Shown here: positions 24,948-35,055 of the stretch, piece by piece
Numbering within the stretch: position 1 is the first letter of the stretch
How the letters are laid out: every line of letters begins with the position of its first letter
DNA from: Fictibacillus marinisediminis
Lineage (GTDB): Bacteria; Bacillota; Bacilli; Bacillales; Fictibacillaceae
Reading direction: 5' to 3'
Assembly (NCBI RefSeq): GCF_023149135.1
Contig: NZ_JAIWJX010000002.1
Span: 2,728,001-2,792,000 of the forward strand
Length of the DNA: 64,000 nucleotides
Made by a program: the position numbers and the translations under genes
Notes under the pieces: model-generated
Databases searched by the model: none
Seen by the model: only the letters and a program-made list of their open reading frames with translations
Told to the model about the DNA's origin: nothing

Positions 24948-25010
24948 TCAGGTCGTATCTTTCTCCGTTATGATCCAATTGAGAAACGCCAGGTGTCTTT
25001 TTACCATCAT
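24948..25010 (-). CDS. Short peptide preceding YrzI copy 2
   Basis: 20 residues, MMVKRHLAFLNWIITEKDTT, with a strong TGGAGGGATAAAT site before ATGATG. It is clearly paralogous to the peptide at 25221: both start MM, have Trp in the middle and end EKD-x-T. The nucleotide match around GAGAAAGATACGACCTG is close (GAGAAGGATATGACCTG in the other copy). Placed 32 bases before a yrzI gene. By position it corresponds to the cryptic S1025-type peptide of the B. subtilis yrzI operon. Confidence 0.65.
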   Translation of the reverse strand: MMVKRHLAFLNWIITEKDTT

Positions 25011-25045
25011 ATTTATCCCTCCATTAATTTTTATCGTGAAATTTA

Positions 25046-25195
25046 CTAAAAGGTTAGGACCGTATTCACGACTTTATCGCGGCTGGCTTCGAACCTCTCA
25101 TTCACCACTAGCTGATGTACAGCTTCTTGGTGTGTTCTGATTTTTCGTTTGAAAGAAACAGTAATTGTGCCAAAAAATAATTGTAGTGTAAACAT
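25046..25195 (-). CDS. YrzI family small protein (copy 1)
   Basis: 49 residues: MFTLQLFFGTITVSFKRKIR, then THQEAVHQLVVNERFEAS. The hydrophobic N-terminus and following basic patch match YrzI proteins. AAGGAGGATTTACT precedes the ATG. It is the third cistron after the leader peptide and the 19-residue peptide. Copy 1 is more basic than copy 2 just after the hydrophobic segment, so the two may not be equivalent. Confidence 0.8.
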   Translation of the reverse strand: MFTLQLFFGTITVSFKRKIRTHQEAVHQLVVNERFEASRDKVVNTVLTF

Positions 25196-25220
25196 AGTAA
25201 ATCCTCCTTTAATTTTAAAA

Positions 25221-25280
25221 TCAACAGGTCATATCCTTCTCCAAAGAGAACCAAGTCAACAAAGCAATACTAATCATCAT
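25221..25280 (-). CDS. Short peptide preceding YrzI copy 1
   Basis: 19 residues, MMISIALLTWFSLEKDMTC, with GGGAGGAGAGAAAA before ATGATG. A hydrophobic front half is followed by EKD. A Glu-Lys codon pair in this context is what Rae1 is reported (from memory) to cut in the B. subtilis S1025 peptide mRNA. It starts only about 20 bases after the T-run of the terminator at 25317, so it must be expressed by read-through from the upstream promoter. Confidence 0.65.
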   Translation of the reverse strand: MMISIALLTWFSLEKDMTC

Positions 25281-25310
25281 TTTTCTCTCCTCCCACAAGT
25301 TGATATTTAT

Positions 25311-25343
25311 AAAAAAGGCCGCAGTACAAGATCCCCTGCGGCC
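25311..25343 (-). terminator. Second leader terminator (T2)
   Basis: On the minus strand GGCCGCAG and CTGCGGCC form a stem, followed by TTTTTTATA. It lies between the leader peptide and the first peptide of the YrzI operon. Confidence 0.8.
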
Positions 25344-25360
25344 AACCCAAAAATGGGCAC

Positions 25361-25402
25361 AAAAAAGCCACAGGCATCGTTCAGCCTGCGGCGCTTTTTT
25401 AT
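25361..25402 (-). terminator. First leader terminator (T1)
   Basis: On the minus strand GCCGCAGGC and GCCTGTGGC form a stem (25367-25394), followed by TTTTTTGTG; A-rich flanks could let it act on both strands. It lies 30 bases after the leader peptide stop. Its right arm could also pair with the left arm of T2, since both contain GCCGCAGG-type sequence. Confidence 0.8.
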
Positions 25403-25424
25403 CCAAATGAATTGTTAAAAAAGA

Positions 25425-25499
25425 CTACTGTCCAACGGCCGAACATCGATTTGATTTATTCAGTTGTTTCAGAGTTGAAATTGTTTTACATTGCATCAT
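25425..25499 (-). CDS. Leader peptide of the YrzI operon
   Basis: 24 residues starting MMQCKTISTLKQLNK and ending RCSAVGQ, with a near-perfect AAGGAGGTCGAACACC before ATGATG. It is the first reading frame after the promoter at 25545 and is followed by two terminators in series. This arrangement fits a leader peptide that controls attenuation, or a separate short transcript. No similarity to known leaders is recognised. Confidence 0.6.
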   Translation of the reverse strand: MMQCKTISTLKQLNKSNRCSAVGQ

Positions 25500-25537
25500 G
25501 GTGTTCGACCTCCTTCAATAAATTCTGATTTTTCTTA

Positions 25538-25573
25538 CATGGTAATTATAACCACATCATGGTAACTTGTAAA
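25538..25573 (-). promoter_or_regulatory. Promoter of the YrzI operon with a possible operator
   Basis: On the minus strand TTTACA (25568-25573), 17 bases, TATAAT (25545-25550): a strong SigA promoter. On the same strand TTACCATG occurs twice, at 25558-25565 and 25538-25545, exactly 20 bases apart, one in the spacer and one at the start of transcription. Two helical turns between direct repeats suggest a cooperatively bound regulator. Confidence 0.7.
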
Positions 25574-25731
25574 CCTCTTTTTACCAAACAATTTATTTAT
25601 ATGCATCCCCCTTAGGAAAGATACCCGTTGTTTTGCGGAATTTCATAAAAAGAAAAACATTCCATACTTACCATCACAAATTTCATTTTTTGTATAAAAC
25701 ACAAGCATTATGTGTACCTTTTCACAAACAT

Positions 25732-25759
25732 TTGTTTTATAATGGATATGCTTTATAAT
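25732..25759 (+). promoter_or_regulatory. Possible promoter of menA
   Basis: TTGTTT, 16 bases, TATAAT. A second TATAAT lies at 25738, so the exact choice is uncertain. Confidence 0.45.
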
Positions 25760-25788
25760 TTGTAATTCGTAAGATAGGGGGAACGATT

Positions 25789-26679
25789 ATGATAAGCCCT
25801 AAGACAGTATTGGCTTCTACCCGGCCATTTTCATTGACGGCTTCTATCATACCAGTGCTTTTCGGTACCATTCTCGCCATGAAATGGACGGAGATCAACT
25901 GGGGAATCTTTTTATTAACACTCGCAGGCGCTATATTCATGCAGTGCGGGACGAACTTGGTGAACGACTACTTTGATTATAAGAAAGGTGCTGACCAGCC
26001 TGGCTCGCTCAGCCCGTCCGGAGTGATTGACCGTAAGGAAATGACACCTGTGCAAGTCCATATTACAGGACTCATCTTCTTTGCTTTAGGAAGTATTATC
26101 GGATTAATTTTGGCCAGTCTGACTGGCAGCTTTATTTTATATATCGGAATTCCTTCTCTGCTGATCGGGTACTTTTATACGGCTACCCGCTATGCGCTAG
26201 CCTACAATGGCTTTGGGGAATTTGCTTCTGGAACGACACTTGGAGTTTTGGCTGTTATTGGCTCCTACTACGTCCAGACGCTAACGGTTCACTGGGAAAC
26301 GGTGCTTATTTCACTTCCAAATGCATTCTTGATCATGGCCATATTGCACGCCAATAACCTGAGGGACATCGATACGGATAAATTGATCAATAAGATTACG
26401 ATTGCAGGATTAATCGGCAAAAAAGGAGCTCGAATCGAGTATTATATATTAATGCTTGGTACGTATATTATCCTGTTGCTGCTCGTAATTGCTTCATTGC
26501 TTCCTGCATGGAGCCTGATCGCCATCGTTTCTCTGCCGATTGCATTAAAAGCAGTAGGAATAGCAGCCCGCACCTGGGAGCCTAAAGAACTGAACAAAGC
26601 ACTCGGACTTACAGCAATGCTTCATTTAGGCTTTGGCCTTCTGCTATGCATCGGTACATTCATTGGTATTTCAATATAA
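25789..26679 (+). CDS. menA: 1,4-dihydroxy-2-naphthoate polyprenyltransferase MenA
   Basis: 296 residues, about eight membrane helices. UbiA-family motifs: NLVNDYFDYKKGADQP (first Asp-rich motif) and NNLRDIDTDK (second), which bind the prenyl diphosphate through magnesium. It attaches the isoprenoid tail to dihydroxynaphthoate, the step before MenH-type methylation in menaquinone synthesis. AGGGGG precedes the ATG at six bases. Monocistronic with its own terminator. Other UbiA members are possible, but the opening STRPFSLTASIIPVLFGT is typical of MenA. Confidence 0.92.
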   Translation: MISPKTVLASTRPFSLTASIIPVLFGTILAMKWTEINWGIFLLTLAGAIFMQCGTNLVNDYFDYKKGADQPGSLSPSGVIDRKEMTPVQVHITGLIFFALGSIIGLILASLTGSFILYIGIPSLLIGYFYTATRYALAYNGFGEFASGTTLGVLAVIGSYYVQTLTVHWETVLISLPNAFLIMAILHANNLRDIDTDKLINKITIAGLIGKKGARIEYYILMLGTYIILLLLVIASLLPAWSLIAIVSLPIALKAVGIAARTWEPKELNKALGLTAMLHLGFGLLLCIGTFIGISI

Positions 26680-26725
26680 GATTTATAAGCTATAGTGCCT
26701 TGTTCTGGCGCTAAATCCAGATAAA

Positions 26726-26761
26726 AAAATCCGGCAGCCCATCATGGCTCCGGATTTTTTT
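26726..26761. terminator. Bidirectional terminator between menA and yrhC
   Basis: AATCCGG/CCGGATT stem with A- and T-runs on either side. Confidence 0.8.
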
Positions 26762-26763
26762 AT

Positions 26764-27000
26764 TTATTGTATCTCTTGTAAACGTTTCTTTAATCTCTTC
26801 GCTTGATAATACATAAGAGCAGTAAAACCAAGCCCTGCCATGGAAGTTGCTCCGCAGACAATCGCATCTGCTGTATCTTTCCCTGCAAAAGGAATCACAG
26901 TTCCTAAATAAAGAAACGAGCTTAATGATAAAAGGATAATCCCGTAGTGCTGATAATCCTGAATTTTAACTTTAATATCTTGAATAACTTTTGAATCCAT
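26764..27000 (-). CDS. yrhC: YrhC-like small membrane protein
   Basis: 78 residues with two hydrophobic segments (about 18-35 and 41-60) and a basic tail KRLKKRLQEIQ. In B. subtilis yrhC is the last gene of the yrrT-mtnN-yrhA-yrhB-yrhC group; position and size agree here. TAGGAGGCTGATTAAGTA precedes the ATG. A strong terminator at 27083 separates it from mccB, so it may be expressed only by read-through or from its own promoter. Role unknown. Confidence 0.75.
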   Translation of the reverse strand: MDSKVIQDIKVKIQDYQHYGIILLSLSSFLYLGTVIPFAGKDTADAIVCGATSMAGLGFTALMYYQAKRLKKRLQEIQ

Positions 27001-27082
27001 TACTTAATCAGCCTCCTAACCTCTTATTTTACAATAACATATATCAGGCGGCTGCTGGCTACGTAATATTTGACAAATATAT

Positions 27083-27119
27083 GAAAAAACTCCCGGTTCT
27101 ATCTGCCGGGAGTTTTTTC
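27083..27119. terminator. Terminator of the yrrT-mccB operon
   Basis: ACTCCCGG pairs with CCGGGAGT, T-run on the minus side, eight bases past the mccB stop. Confidence 0.85.
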
Positions 27120-27126
27120 TCTTATT

Positions 27127-29185
<2,059 letters not shown>

Positions 29186-29199
29186 CACACAAACTCCTC

Positions 29200-29667
29200 T
29201 TATTCAGCAAACACCTTGTTCCACTCATCTTTTTTCGCTAACATTTTTTCTGCAATCTCTTTTGCGCCTTCCAAGCTGTGATTGGCCGCCCATCCGCATT
29301 GAACTTCGTTGCAGGCAGGCACTTCCTCCGCTTTTAGCACATCATGCAATGTTTTTTCTAGGACCTCAAGGATTTCATCATAGTTGTCATGGTTAATGAC
29401 TGAAAGATAGAATCCGGTTTGGCAGCCCATTGGGCTGATATCCACCACTGAATCATGATGGTTACGGATATTTTCTGCCATTAAATGTTCGATTGAATGA
29501 AGCCCCGCCATATCCATATGATCTTTGTTCGGCTGGCTAAAGCGAATATCATATTTATGGATAACATCTCCATTTTTACCTTGGGTTGTACCAGCAAGAC
29601 GTACATAAGGTGCTGCAACTTTAGTATGATCAAGGTTGAAGCTTTCTACATTCATTTTTTTAACCAT
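29200..29667 (-). CDS. luxS: S-ribosylhomocysteine lyase LuxS
   Basis: 155 residues. The metal site is [10 protein letters not shown] (HxxEH) plus Cys in [10 protein letters not shown]; the catalytic Cys is in [12 protein letters not shown]. It splits S-ribosylhomocysteine into homocysteine and DPD, the AI-2 precursor. The start overlaps the mtnN stop by eight bases, so MtnN product passes directly to this enzyme. In B. subtilis luxS is located elsewhere; here it is built into the methyl-cycle operon. Confidence 0.97.
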   Translation of the reverse strand: MVKKMNVESFNLDHTKVAAPYVRLAGTTQGKNGDVIHKYDIRFSQPNKDHMDMAGLHSIEHLMAENIRNHHDSVVDISPMGCQTGFYLSVINHDNYDEILEVLEKTLHDVLKAEEVPACNEVQCGWAANHSLEGAKEIAEKMLAKKDEWNKVFAE

Positions 29668-30364
29668 TTTGTTTCAACTCCTCTATCATTAATAAAATCA
29701 ATTCTGCCGAGTGCTTGGAGGCAGTATCTAAAAATTGGTCATAAGATACGCGGGCATCTTTACCGGCTATATCTGAAAGAGATCGGATAATGACAAAAGG
29801 CACCTTGAACTGATAGGCAACCTGAGCAATTGCCGCGGCTTCCATTTCTGCTGCATACAAGCCCGCAAGCTTTGTCCGGATAAATTCCACTCGTTCATGA
29901 TCGCTCATGAACGAGTCACCTGAAGCGATCAGACCTTTAGCTACTTGTATTCCGCTTACCTTCTCCGCACTTTTTAAAGCGATGGAAACAAGGTCGGCAT
30001 CCGGTACATAGTAGGCCGGCATCTGTGGAACCTGCCCATATTCATAGCCAAAGATGGTTGCATCCACATCATGATGGCGAACTTCCGTTGAGATGACGAC
30101 ATCTCCAACATTCAGGTCTTTGTGAAACCCTCCGGCTGATCCTGTATTGATAAGGCAGTCTGGTTGAAACATCTCAATCATCAACGTTGTTCCAATAGCG
30201 GCATTTACTTTACCAATACCCGATTTCAGGAGAATGATATCAAGTCCATCAATCTTCCCAGTATAAAATTCACAGCCGGCGAGAATTTTGTCCTGCCTTT
30301 GTGATAGTTTATCCCGAAGAATGATGACCTCTTCTTCCATAGCACCGATTATTCCAATTTTCAT
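29660..30364 (-). CDS. mtnN: 5'-methylthioadenosine/S-adenosylhomocysteine nucleosidase MtnN
   Basis: 234 residues. [20 protein letters not shown] opening, [18 protein letters not shown], catalytic-site GDSFMSD, ribose-binding [12 protein letters not shown] and the catalytic Asp in [10 protein letters not shown] are all present. It removes adenine from SAH and methylthioadenosine, relieving product inhibition of methyltransferases. It follows yrrT by 23 bases. Confidence 0.96.
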   Translation of the reverse strand: MKIGIIGAMEEEVIILRDKLSQRQDKILAGCEFYTGKIDGLDIILLKSGIGKVNAAIGTTLMIEMFQPDCLINTGSAGGFHKDLNVGDVVISTEVRHHDVDATIFGYEYGQVPQMPAYYVPDADLVSIALKSAEKVSGIQVAKGLIASGDSFMSDHERVEFIRTKLAGLYAAEMEAAAIAQVAYQFKVPFVIIRSLSDIAGKDARVSYDQFLDTASKHSAELILLMIEELKQNG

Positions 30365-30387
30365 AGCGACAACTCCAATATATCCTG

Positions 30388-31035
30388 TTAAATTTTTTTC
30401 GTTTTAACAGCTTCCATCAGCCAGACGTAGGTATTTAATTTTTCAAAAGAAACTTCAAAACCATATTTTTGAAAAATTTCTTTCAGCACTTCAAGCGTCG
30501 TATAATATTCCGTCTGAAGATCCTGCAGCAGGTTTAAATAACCTTGATCTTTTACGATGCGGTACCTTTCCTGCCGGTCCGCCTCATTAATGAAAGCTGT
30601 ATCCGCAAATACAATTTTACCATTTTCCTTTAAAATCTGGCTATATAATTGGATAGCAGAGTCTTTTTCTTTATCTGTAAGGTGATGGAAAGCATAGGTG
30701 CTTACGATAGCATCAATCTCTCCAGGAAGTTCTGGAAATGCCAAAAAGTCTCCATCAAAAAGCTGCAGATCTGCAAAACGGGCTTTTGTCTTTTCCCGCA
30801 TGCCTTTAGAAGGTTCAATACCATAAACCGTTCTCCCGGCATCCAGCAGTTTTTCGGTCAGGTTTCCAGTACCCACTCCAAATTCTGCGACAGTTCCTGT
30901 CGTCCTTGAGGCAACCGCTTCAAGAATTTCTCCATATCGATCAAATACTTCCTTATATTCTTCATCTTGGCCTGAGACTGATTGATCGTATGATTCTGCC
31001 CACTCATCAAATAACGAAATAAATTCTCTGCCCAT
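30388..31035 (-). CDS. yrrT: YrrT-like SAM-dependent methyltransferase
   Basis: 215 residues from the ATG at 31035 (GGAG eight bases upstream; the upstream GTG overlaps that site). Class I fold with motif [20 protein letters not shown], the acidic end of strand 2 in [10 protein letters not shown], and [15 protein letters not shown]. The acceptor substrate is unknown. First gene of the CymR-controlled cysteine operon; its promoter carries a CymR operator match. Confidence 0.9.
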   Translation of the reverse strand: MGREFISLFDEWAESYDQSVSGQDEEYKEVFDRYGEILEAVASRTTGTVAEFGVGTGNLTEKLLDAGRTVYGIEPSKGMREKTKARFADLQLFDGDFLAFPELPGEIDAIVSTYAFHHLTDKEKDSAIQLYSQILKENGKIVFADTAFINEADRQERYRIVKDQGYLNLLQDLQTEYYTTLEVLKEIFQKYGFEVSFEKLNTYVWLMEAVKTKKI

Positions 31036-31064
31036 TTTACCCACTCCGTCTATTTAAAATATAT

Positions 31065-31090
31065 AATTCCTATCACTATACTATGAATTA
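31065..31090 (-). promoter_or_regulatory. Candidate CymR operator
   Basis: On the minus strand TAATTCATAGTATAGTGATA continues GGAATT, matching the remembered CymR pattern TAAWNC, about 12 bases, ATNGGAATT. It covers the likely -10 element (TATAGT), so binding would repress yrrT-mtnN-luxS-mccAB. CymR is encoded at 48812-49231. Confidence 0.65.
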
Positions 31091-31174
31091 AAACTTTACA
31101 GGTTCCAAGATATCACAGAAATCAGGAATAATCAATCAAACGGCACTCACATTTTGGGGCCTAAATTAACGAAA

Positions 31175-31204
31175 AAGACGTCTGAACAAATGTTCAGACG
31201 TCTT
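31175..31204 (-). terminator. Terminator of yrrS
   Basis: AAGACGTCTGAACA pairs perfectly with TGTTCAGACGTCTT, followed on the minus strand by TTTCGTT. Confidence 0.85.
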
Positions 31205-31213
31205 ATGCTTTTA

Positions 31214-31849
31214 TTAATTTTTTGTAACGCTTGTAGGTTTCCAGCCTTTGCCGTCTTCCCATTGAAGCTGAACTTCATAGCGGCTTCCATCTTCCTTTGA
31301 AAGGACACGTCCTACCGATTTGTCCGGTGCCCCTCCATTACCCAGCCACAATAATGTCATTTGATCTTCGGGTATTCCTGTTGCATAGGATAAAGCCTTT
31401 GTTTGTTCGTTCCAGTCCGGAGTTCCTTTATCGTACGATTTGGTGTGTGTGCCTGATTGTGAAGTTCCCACAGGATCCCATGGACCATCTGGGCCTCCCC
31501 CTTCAGGTTTATCGGTCTCTTTTTTAGCTGCATCATCTTTATTTTTATCTTCGCTGTCATCTTTCTGCGAAGAAGAATTCTGATCCGTACCAGAGGAATC
31601 TTTATTCTTATTTTCATCTACGACGATCGAGTCGTCTTTCTTTTTTGTATCGGTTTTAGAGGAAGAGGAATGGTTTTTCTTATCCTGATTACCGTGAGCA
31701 GGAGAAGAAGACGTCGGGCTGCTGCCTCCGTTCATGAATATGTTAGCTCCGACAATTATAATCAAAAGGATAACTACTCCGATTGCAATGTTTAATGTTC
31801 GATTTTGTTTTCGCTTTTCAAAGCGAGAACGGTATTGTTTTCTGCTCAT
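31214..31849 (-). CDS. yrrS: YrrS-like protein (DUF1510), membrane-anchored
   Basis: 211 residues: a basic cytoplasmic start (SRFEKRKQNRT), one membrane helix (LNIAIGVVILLIIIVGANIF), a long Ser/Lys/Asp-rich low-complexity linker (about 45-120) and a C-terminal globular domain (about 125-211) with YATGIPEDQMTLLWLGNGG. Downstream neighbour of pbpI, as in B. subtilis, where YrrS interacts with sporulation and wall functions. 90 bases separate it from pbpI. Function unknown. Confidence 0.9.
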   Translation of the reverse strand: MSRKQYRSRFEKRKQNRTLNIAIGVVILLIIIVGANIFMNGGSSPTSSSPAHGNQDKKNHSSSSKTDTKKKDDSIVVDENKNKDSSGTDQNSSSQKDDSEDKNKDDAAKKETDKPEGGGPDGPWDPVGTSQSGTHTKSYDKGTPDWNEQTKALSYATGIPEDQMTLLWLGNGGAPDKSVGRVLSKEDGSRYEVQLQWEDGKGWKPTSVTKN

Positions 31850-31939
31850 ACAAACCTCCTAAAAAAGTTTTGCTATATCAATTTTACCACGATAAACGAA
31901 TTCGACAAGTTTGAGATTTTGAGTATGTAGCAGAACTTA

Positions 31940-33673
31940 TTATTTTTCTTTATCGTTATTGTAAATCTTTTTCACAATATCGGCATAAGCCGAAATAACA
32001 GTTGTACGTGCACCTGTATAATCTAAATCAATAACAACGAGCGCATATTTTGGATGGTCGGCAGGAAAATAACCGGCAAACCATTTATTTGAAGTATTAG
32101 CTTTCCCTTTCTCTGCCGTTCCGGACTTGCCCGCCACTGCATATGGCAGACCCTGTAACGCCCTCCCTGTTCCTTTTGGATCGGTTACAACGCCGCGTAG
32201 AAGCATCTGAAGCTTTTGCGCAGTATAAGGCTGTATTTCTGCTTTTTTCTTATGGTCTTGAAAAGTAAGCAAGGTATTCCCGTTTTTATACAGGATTTTT
32301 GTCGCACCTTTCACTTCCTCCACTTTTCCTCCACGAGCGATGCCAGCTATCATGTTTGCAATGGATAAAGGTGTAACCTGGACATCTTTTTGGCCGATCG
32401 CCGTTTGAGAGATGGCTAATGGCTGATTTTTGTCGTAGCGGTCAGCCCAGATCGTTGCATGCTCTTCTTCCGGAAACTGTTTGAAGTCTTGATAATGATA
32501 AACTTGCCCGTTCCAGCCTGATCTGCCGGTCAAGCCAAGCTTCTTTGCATAGTCATCCAGCATGCTATGATCTTTTTTCATCATATCATTAGCCAGCAGG
32601 CCGAATGTCCGATTGCAGCTTTGTGAGAAACTGCTGTTAAAGTCCAAATTTCCTAGTGGATGCTTGGCCTTCTTCCCATCAATCCCGAGGTCACAGTCAA
32701 ACGTCCTCTCTTTTTGAAGATCTTTATGCTCAATGGCAGCGGCCGCCGTCACGATTTTAAAAACAGAACCCGGAGCATGCCGAGTCAGCATCTGGTTTTT
32801 GCTTAAGCCTGTTTTGTATGGCCGGCTTACCATACCTAGCAGTTCATTGCTCGAAACGTCCAGCAGTACAGCTCCGCCATTTTTTATACCGCTTACGTCA
32901 ACAGCACGCTCAAGAATGGCCTGCAGCTTGCTGTCTACCGTGGTTTTCACACTAACCGGATAAAAGGGATTGGATGGAGCAAGGTATTTAACGTTCAGAC
33001 CGAAAAGGGGAGACCCTGACCGGTCAACGTGATAGATCAGCTTCGTCTCTCCTTCAGAGATCAAAAACGGATCAAACGCCTGCTGAAATCCCGTTTTTCC
33101 AATTTTTGTATTAACACTGATCATCCCTTTATCAAGTTTATCTTTATAATTTTTCTTGATCACTTCCGGGGCTTGTCCCGTTACGCCGAGCAAGGAACTG
33201 GCAAACTCCGAGTGCTTATTTCTTGCAATATAATGAGCATAAACTCCTGGAAGCTTTAATTTATTGATTCTTTCCATTGTCTCGGTCGTTATATCATCTT
33301 TCTCATCAGCGATAACGAAGGGTTCTTCGTGCCCTTCAATCGCTCTCCGAATTACAGAAGGACTTTTTCCCAGCACATCCGCCACTTTATCGATAACCTT
33401 CGCTTCACCCTGCAAAAAAGGGAATAAAATAACAGCTGGCTTTAATTCCGCGGAGATCATCTCGCCATTTCGGTCAAGCAGAAGCCCTCTTCCTTCATTG
33501 ATTGTAAAGGAATGTGTCCGTTGTCTTACACTCTCGTCAATGAGATTGACCTTATGTTTTGAAAAGGATTCTGTAGATACTAGCTGTATCTGAATCAGGC
33601 GCCCGGCAAGGAGAAACAAACCCAAAAGAAATAGCGAGCCGGAAATCACTATGCGTTTATGAATGATTTTCAT
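31940..33673 (-). CDS. pbpI: Penicillin-binding protein (PbpI type), class B transpeptidase
   Basis: 577 residues from the ATG at 33673 (GAGGTG in front; the upstream GTG is inside that site). An N-terminal membrane anchor (IVISGSLFLLGLFLLAG), a dimerisation domain (about 50-225) and a transpeptidase domain with the three active-site motifs: GSVFK (SxxK), SCN in FSQSCNRTF, and KSGTAE. It cross-links peptidoglycan, probably in sporulation or sidewall synthesis. Paired with yrrS as in B. subtilis (yrrR-yrrS). Confidence 0.93.
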   Translation of the reverse strand: MKIIHKRIVISGSLFLLGLFLLAGRLIQIQLVSTESFSKHKVNLIDESVRQRTHSFTINEGRGLLLDRNGEMISAELKPAVILFPFLQGEAKVIDKVADVLGKSPSVIRRAIEGHEEPFVIADEKDDITTETMERINKLKLPGVYAHYIARNKHSEFASSLLGVTGQAPEVIKKNYKDKLDKGMISVNTKIGKTGFQQAFDPFLISEGETKLIYHVDRSGSPLFGLNVKYLAPSNPFYPVSVKTTVDSKLQAILERAVDVSGIKNGGAVLLDVSSNELLGMVSRPYKTGLSKNQMLTRHAPGSVFKIVTAAAAIEHKDLQKERTFDCDLGIDGKKAKHPLGNLDFNSSFSQSCNRTFGLLANDMMKKDHSMLDDYAKKLGLTGRSGWNGQVYHYQDFKQFPEEEHATIWADRYDKNQPLAISQTAIGQKDVQVTPLSIANMIAGIARGGKVEEVKGATKILYKNGNTLLTFQDHKKKAEIQPYTAQKLQMLLRGVVTDPKGTGRALQGLPYAVAGKSGTAEKGKANTSNKWFAGYFPADHPKYALVVIDLDYTGARTTVISAYADIVKKIYNNDKEK

Positions 33674-33740
33674 AAAGACCACCTCATTTTCATTGTGGTC
33701 TCTCCCGGCTTTAAATAAACTTGCTGCCTGCCTAAAACAA

Positions 33741-33768
33741 AAAACAGCGTCCTCTAAGACGCTGTTTT
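33741..33768 (-). terminator. Terminator of greA
   Basis: AAAACAGCGTC pairs with GACGCTGTTTT across a short loop; T-run on the minus strand, just after the greA stop. Confidence 0.85.
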
Positions 33769-33770
33769 CT

Positions 33771-34247
33771 TTATTTTACTTCTAAAATTCGTACACTTAT
33801 TTCTCCGCCTGGAGTTTGTACTGAAACCTGCTCTCCGACTTTCTTGCCTAAAAGGCTTTTTGCCATCGGAGAATCATTTGAGATTTTTCCTTCAAACGGA
33901 TCGGCCTCCGCGCTTCCGACAATCATGTAAGTTTCTTCGTCACCATCTGGAAGCTCAAGAAACTTTACAGATTTTCCGATGGATACGCTGTCTCCTGCCG
34001 CTTTATTTTCTTCAATGATCACGGCATCGCGTACCATTTTCTCCAATTGAACGATTCTGGCTTCAACAAAAGCCTGTTCGTCTTTTGCAGCATCATACTC
34101 CGAGTTTTCGGAAAGATCACCGAAGCTGCGAGCGATTTTTATACGTTCTACTACTTCTTTTCTTTTTTCAGTCTTTAAATGTTCTAATTCGTTCTCTAAT
34201 TTTTGCTTGCCTTCAAGCGTCATATAATGTTTTTTCTCTTCTGACAT
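33771..34247 (-). CDS. greA: Transcription elongation factor GreA
   Basis: 158 residues from the ATG at 34247 (AAGGAGTGAATTGAGA in front). An N-terminal coiled coil ([20 protein letters not shown]) with the conserved acidic tip in [20 protein letters not shown], then the FKBP-like C-terminal domain ([20 protein letters not shown]). It enters the RNA polymerase secondary channel and rescues backtracked complexes. Confidence 0.97.
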   Translation of the reverse strand: MSEEKKHYMTLEGKQKLENELEHLKTEKRKEVVERIKIARSFGDLSENSEYDAAKDEQAFVEARIVQLEKMVRDAVIIEENKAAGDSVSIGKSVKFLELPDGDEETYMIVGSAEADPFEGKISNDSPMAKSLLGKKVGEQVSVQTPGGEISVRILEVK

Positions 34248-34394
34248 TCTCAATTCACTCCTTCAATTAATCAGTACCCTTGATAACTATATATGTCGTC
34301 AAACAGATCTGATATGTATATCGGTTTTCTTACACCTTACTAAAAAATAAAGCGCTTGCCAAATTTAATGGTGGCAATAAACCGAACCATGCGG

Positions 34395-34423
34395 AAAAAA
34401 TGAGGACTCAGCCTCATTTTTTT
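34395..34423 (-). terminator. Terminator of udk
   Basis: AAAAAATGAGG/CCTCATTTTTTT. The udk stop codon (TGA) lies inside the left arm, so translation termination and transcription termination are nearly coincident. Confidence 0.8.
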
Positions 34424-35055
34424 AGGATTGCTTTTTCTTCAAGGATAGTTTGAATTTTGGTGACCATCAAATCGATCGCTACCCGGTTTTGTCCGCCTTC
34501 CGGGATAATGATATCCGCATACCGTTTTGTAGGTTCAATGAACTGGTTATGCATCGGACGGACTACTGATGTATACTGATCGATCACTGATTCGAGCGTG
34601 CGTCCTCTGTCACGGGTGTCCCTGACCATACGCCGGATAATCCGGACATCGGCATCCGTGTCGACAAATAGTTTGATATCCATTAGGTCCCTTAGACGCT
34701 CATCTTCCAAAATTAAAATACCTTCAAGAATGATTACATCTTTCGGTTCAACTGGGATAATTTTATCACTTCTTGTATGTGCTGTATAGTCATAAACCGG
34801 CTTTTCTATGGATTTATATTCCAAAAGTTCGTTTATTTGACGAATAAGCAATTCATTGTCAAAAGCCAGAGGATGATCATAATTTGTTTTGAGACGCTCG
34901 TCCATCGTTTTGTCGGATTGATCTCTGTAATATGAATCCTGCTCTATAATCAGAATCGACTGATCGGCAAACTGGCGGTAGATTTCCTTGGCAACTGTAG
35001 TTTTTCCAGAGCCTGAACCCCCTGCTACCCCTATGACAATCGGTTTTTGTACCAT
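34414..35055 (-). CDS. udk: Uridine kinase
   Basis: 213 residues. P-loop [18 protein letters not shown], the DSYY substrate segment ([18 protein letters not shown]), NYDHPLAFD, and [12 protein letters not shown]. Phosphorylates uridine and cytidine with GTP or ATP (pyrimidine salvage). Strong GGAAGGAGAAAGATC before the ATG. It follows trmR by 22 bases; B. subtilis has two U32-peptidase-like genes between them, absent here. Confidence 0.96.
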   Translation of the reverse strand: MVQKPIVIGVAGGSGSGKTTVAKEIYRQFADQSILIIEQDSYYRDQSDKTMDERLKTNYDHPLAFDNELLIRQINELLEYKSIEKPVYDYTAHTRSDKIIPVEPKDVIILEGILILEDERLRDLMDIKLFVDTDADVRIIRRMVRDTRDRGRTLESVIDQYTSVVRPMHNQFIEPTKRYADIIIPEGGQNRVAIDLMVTKIQTILEEKAILKK

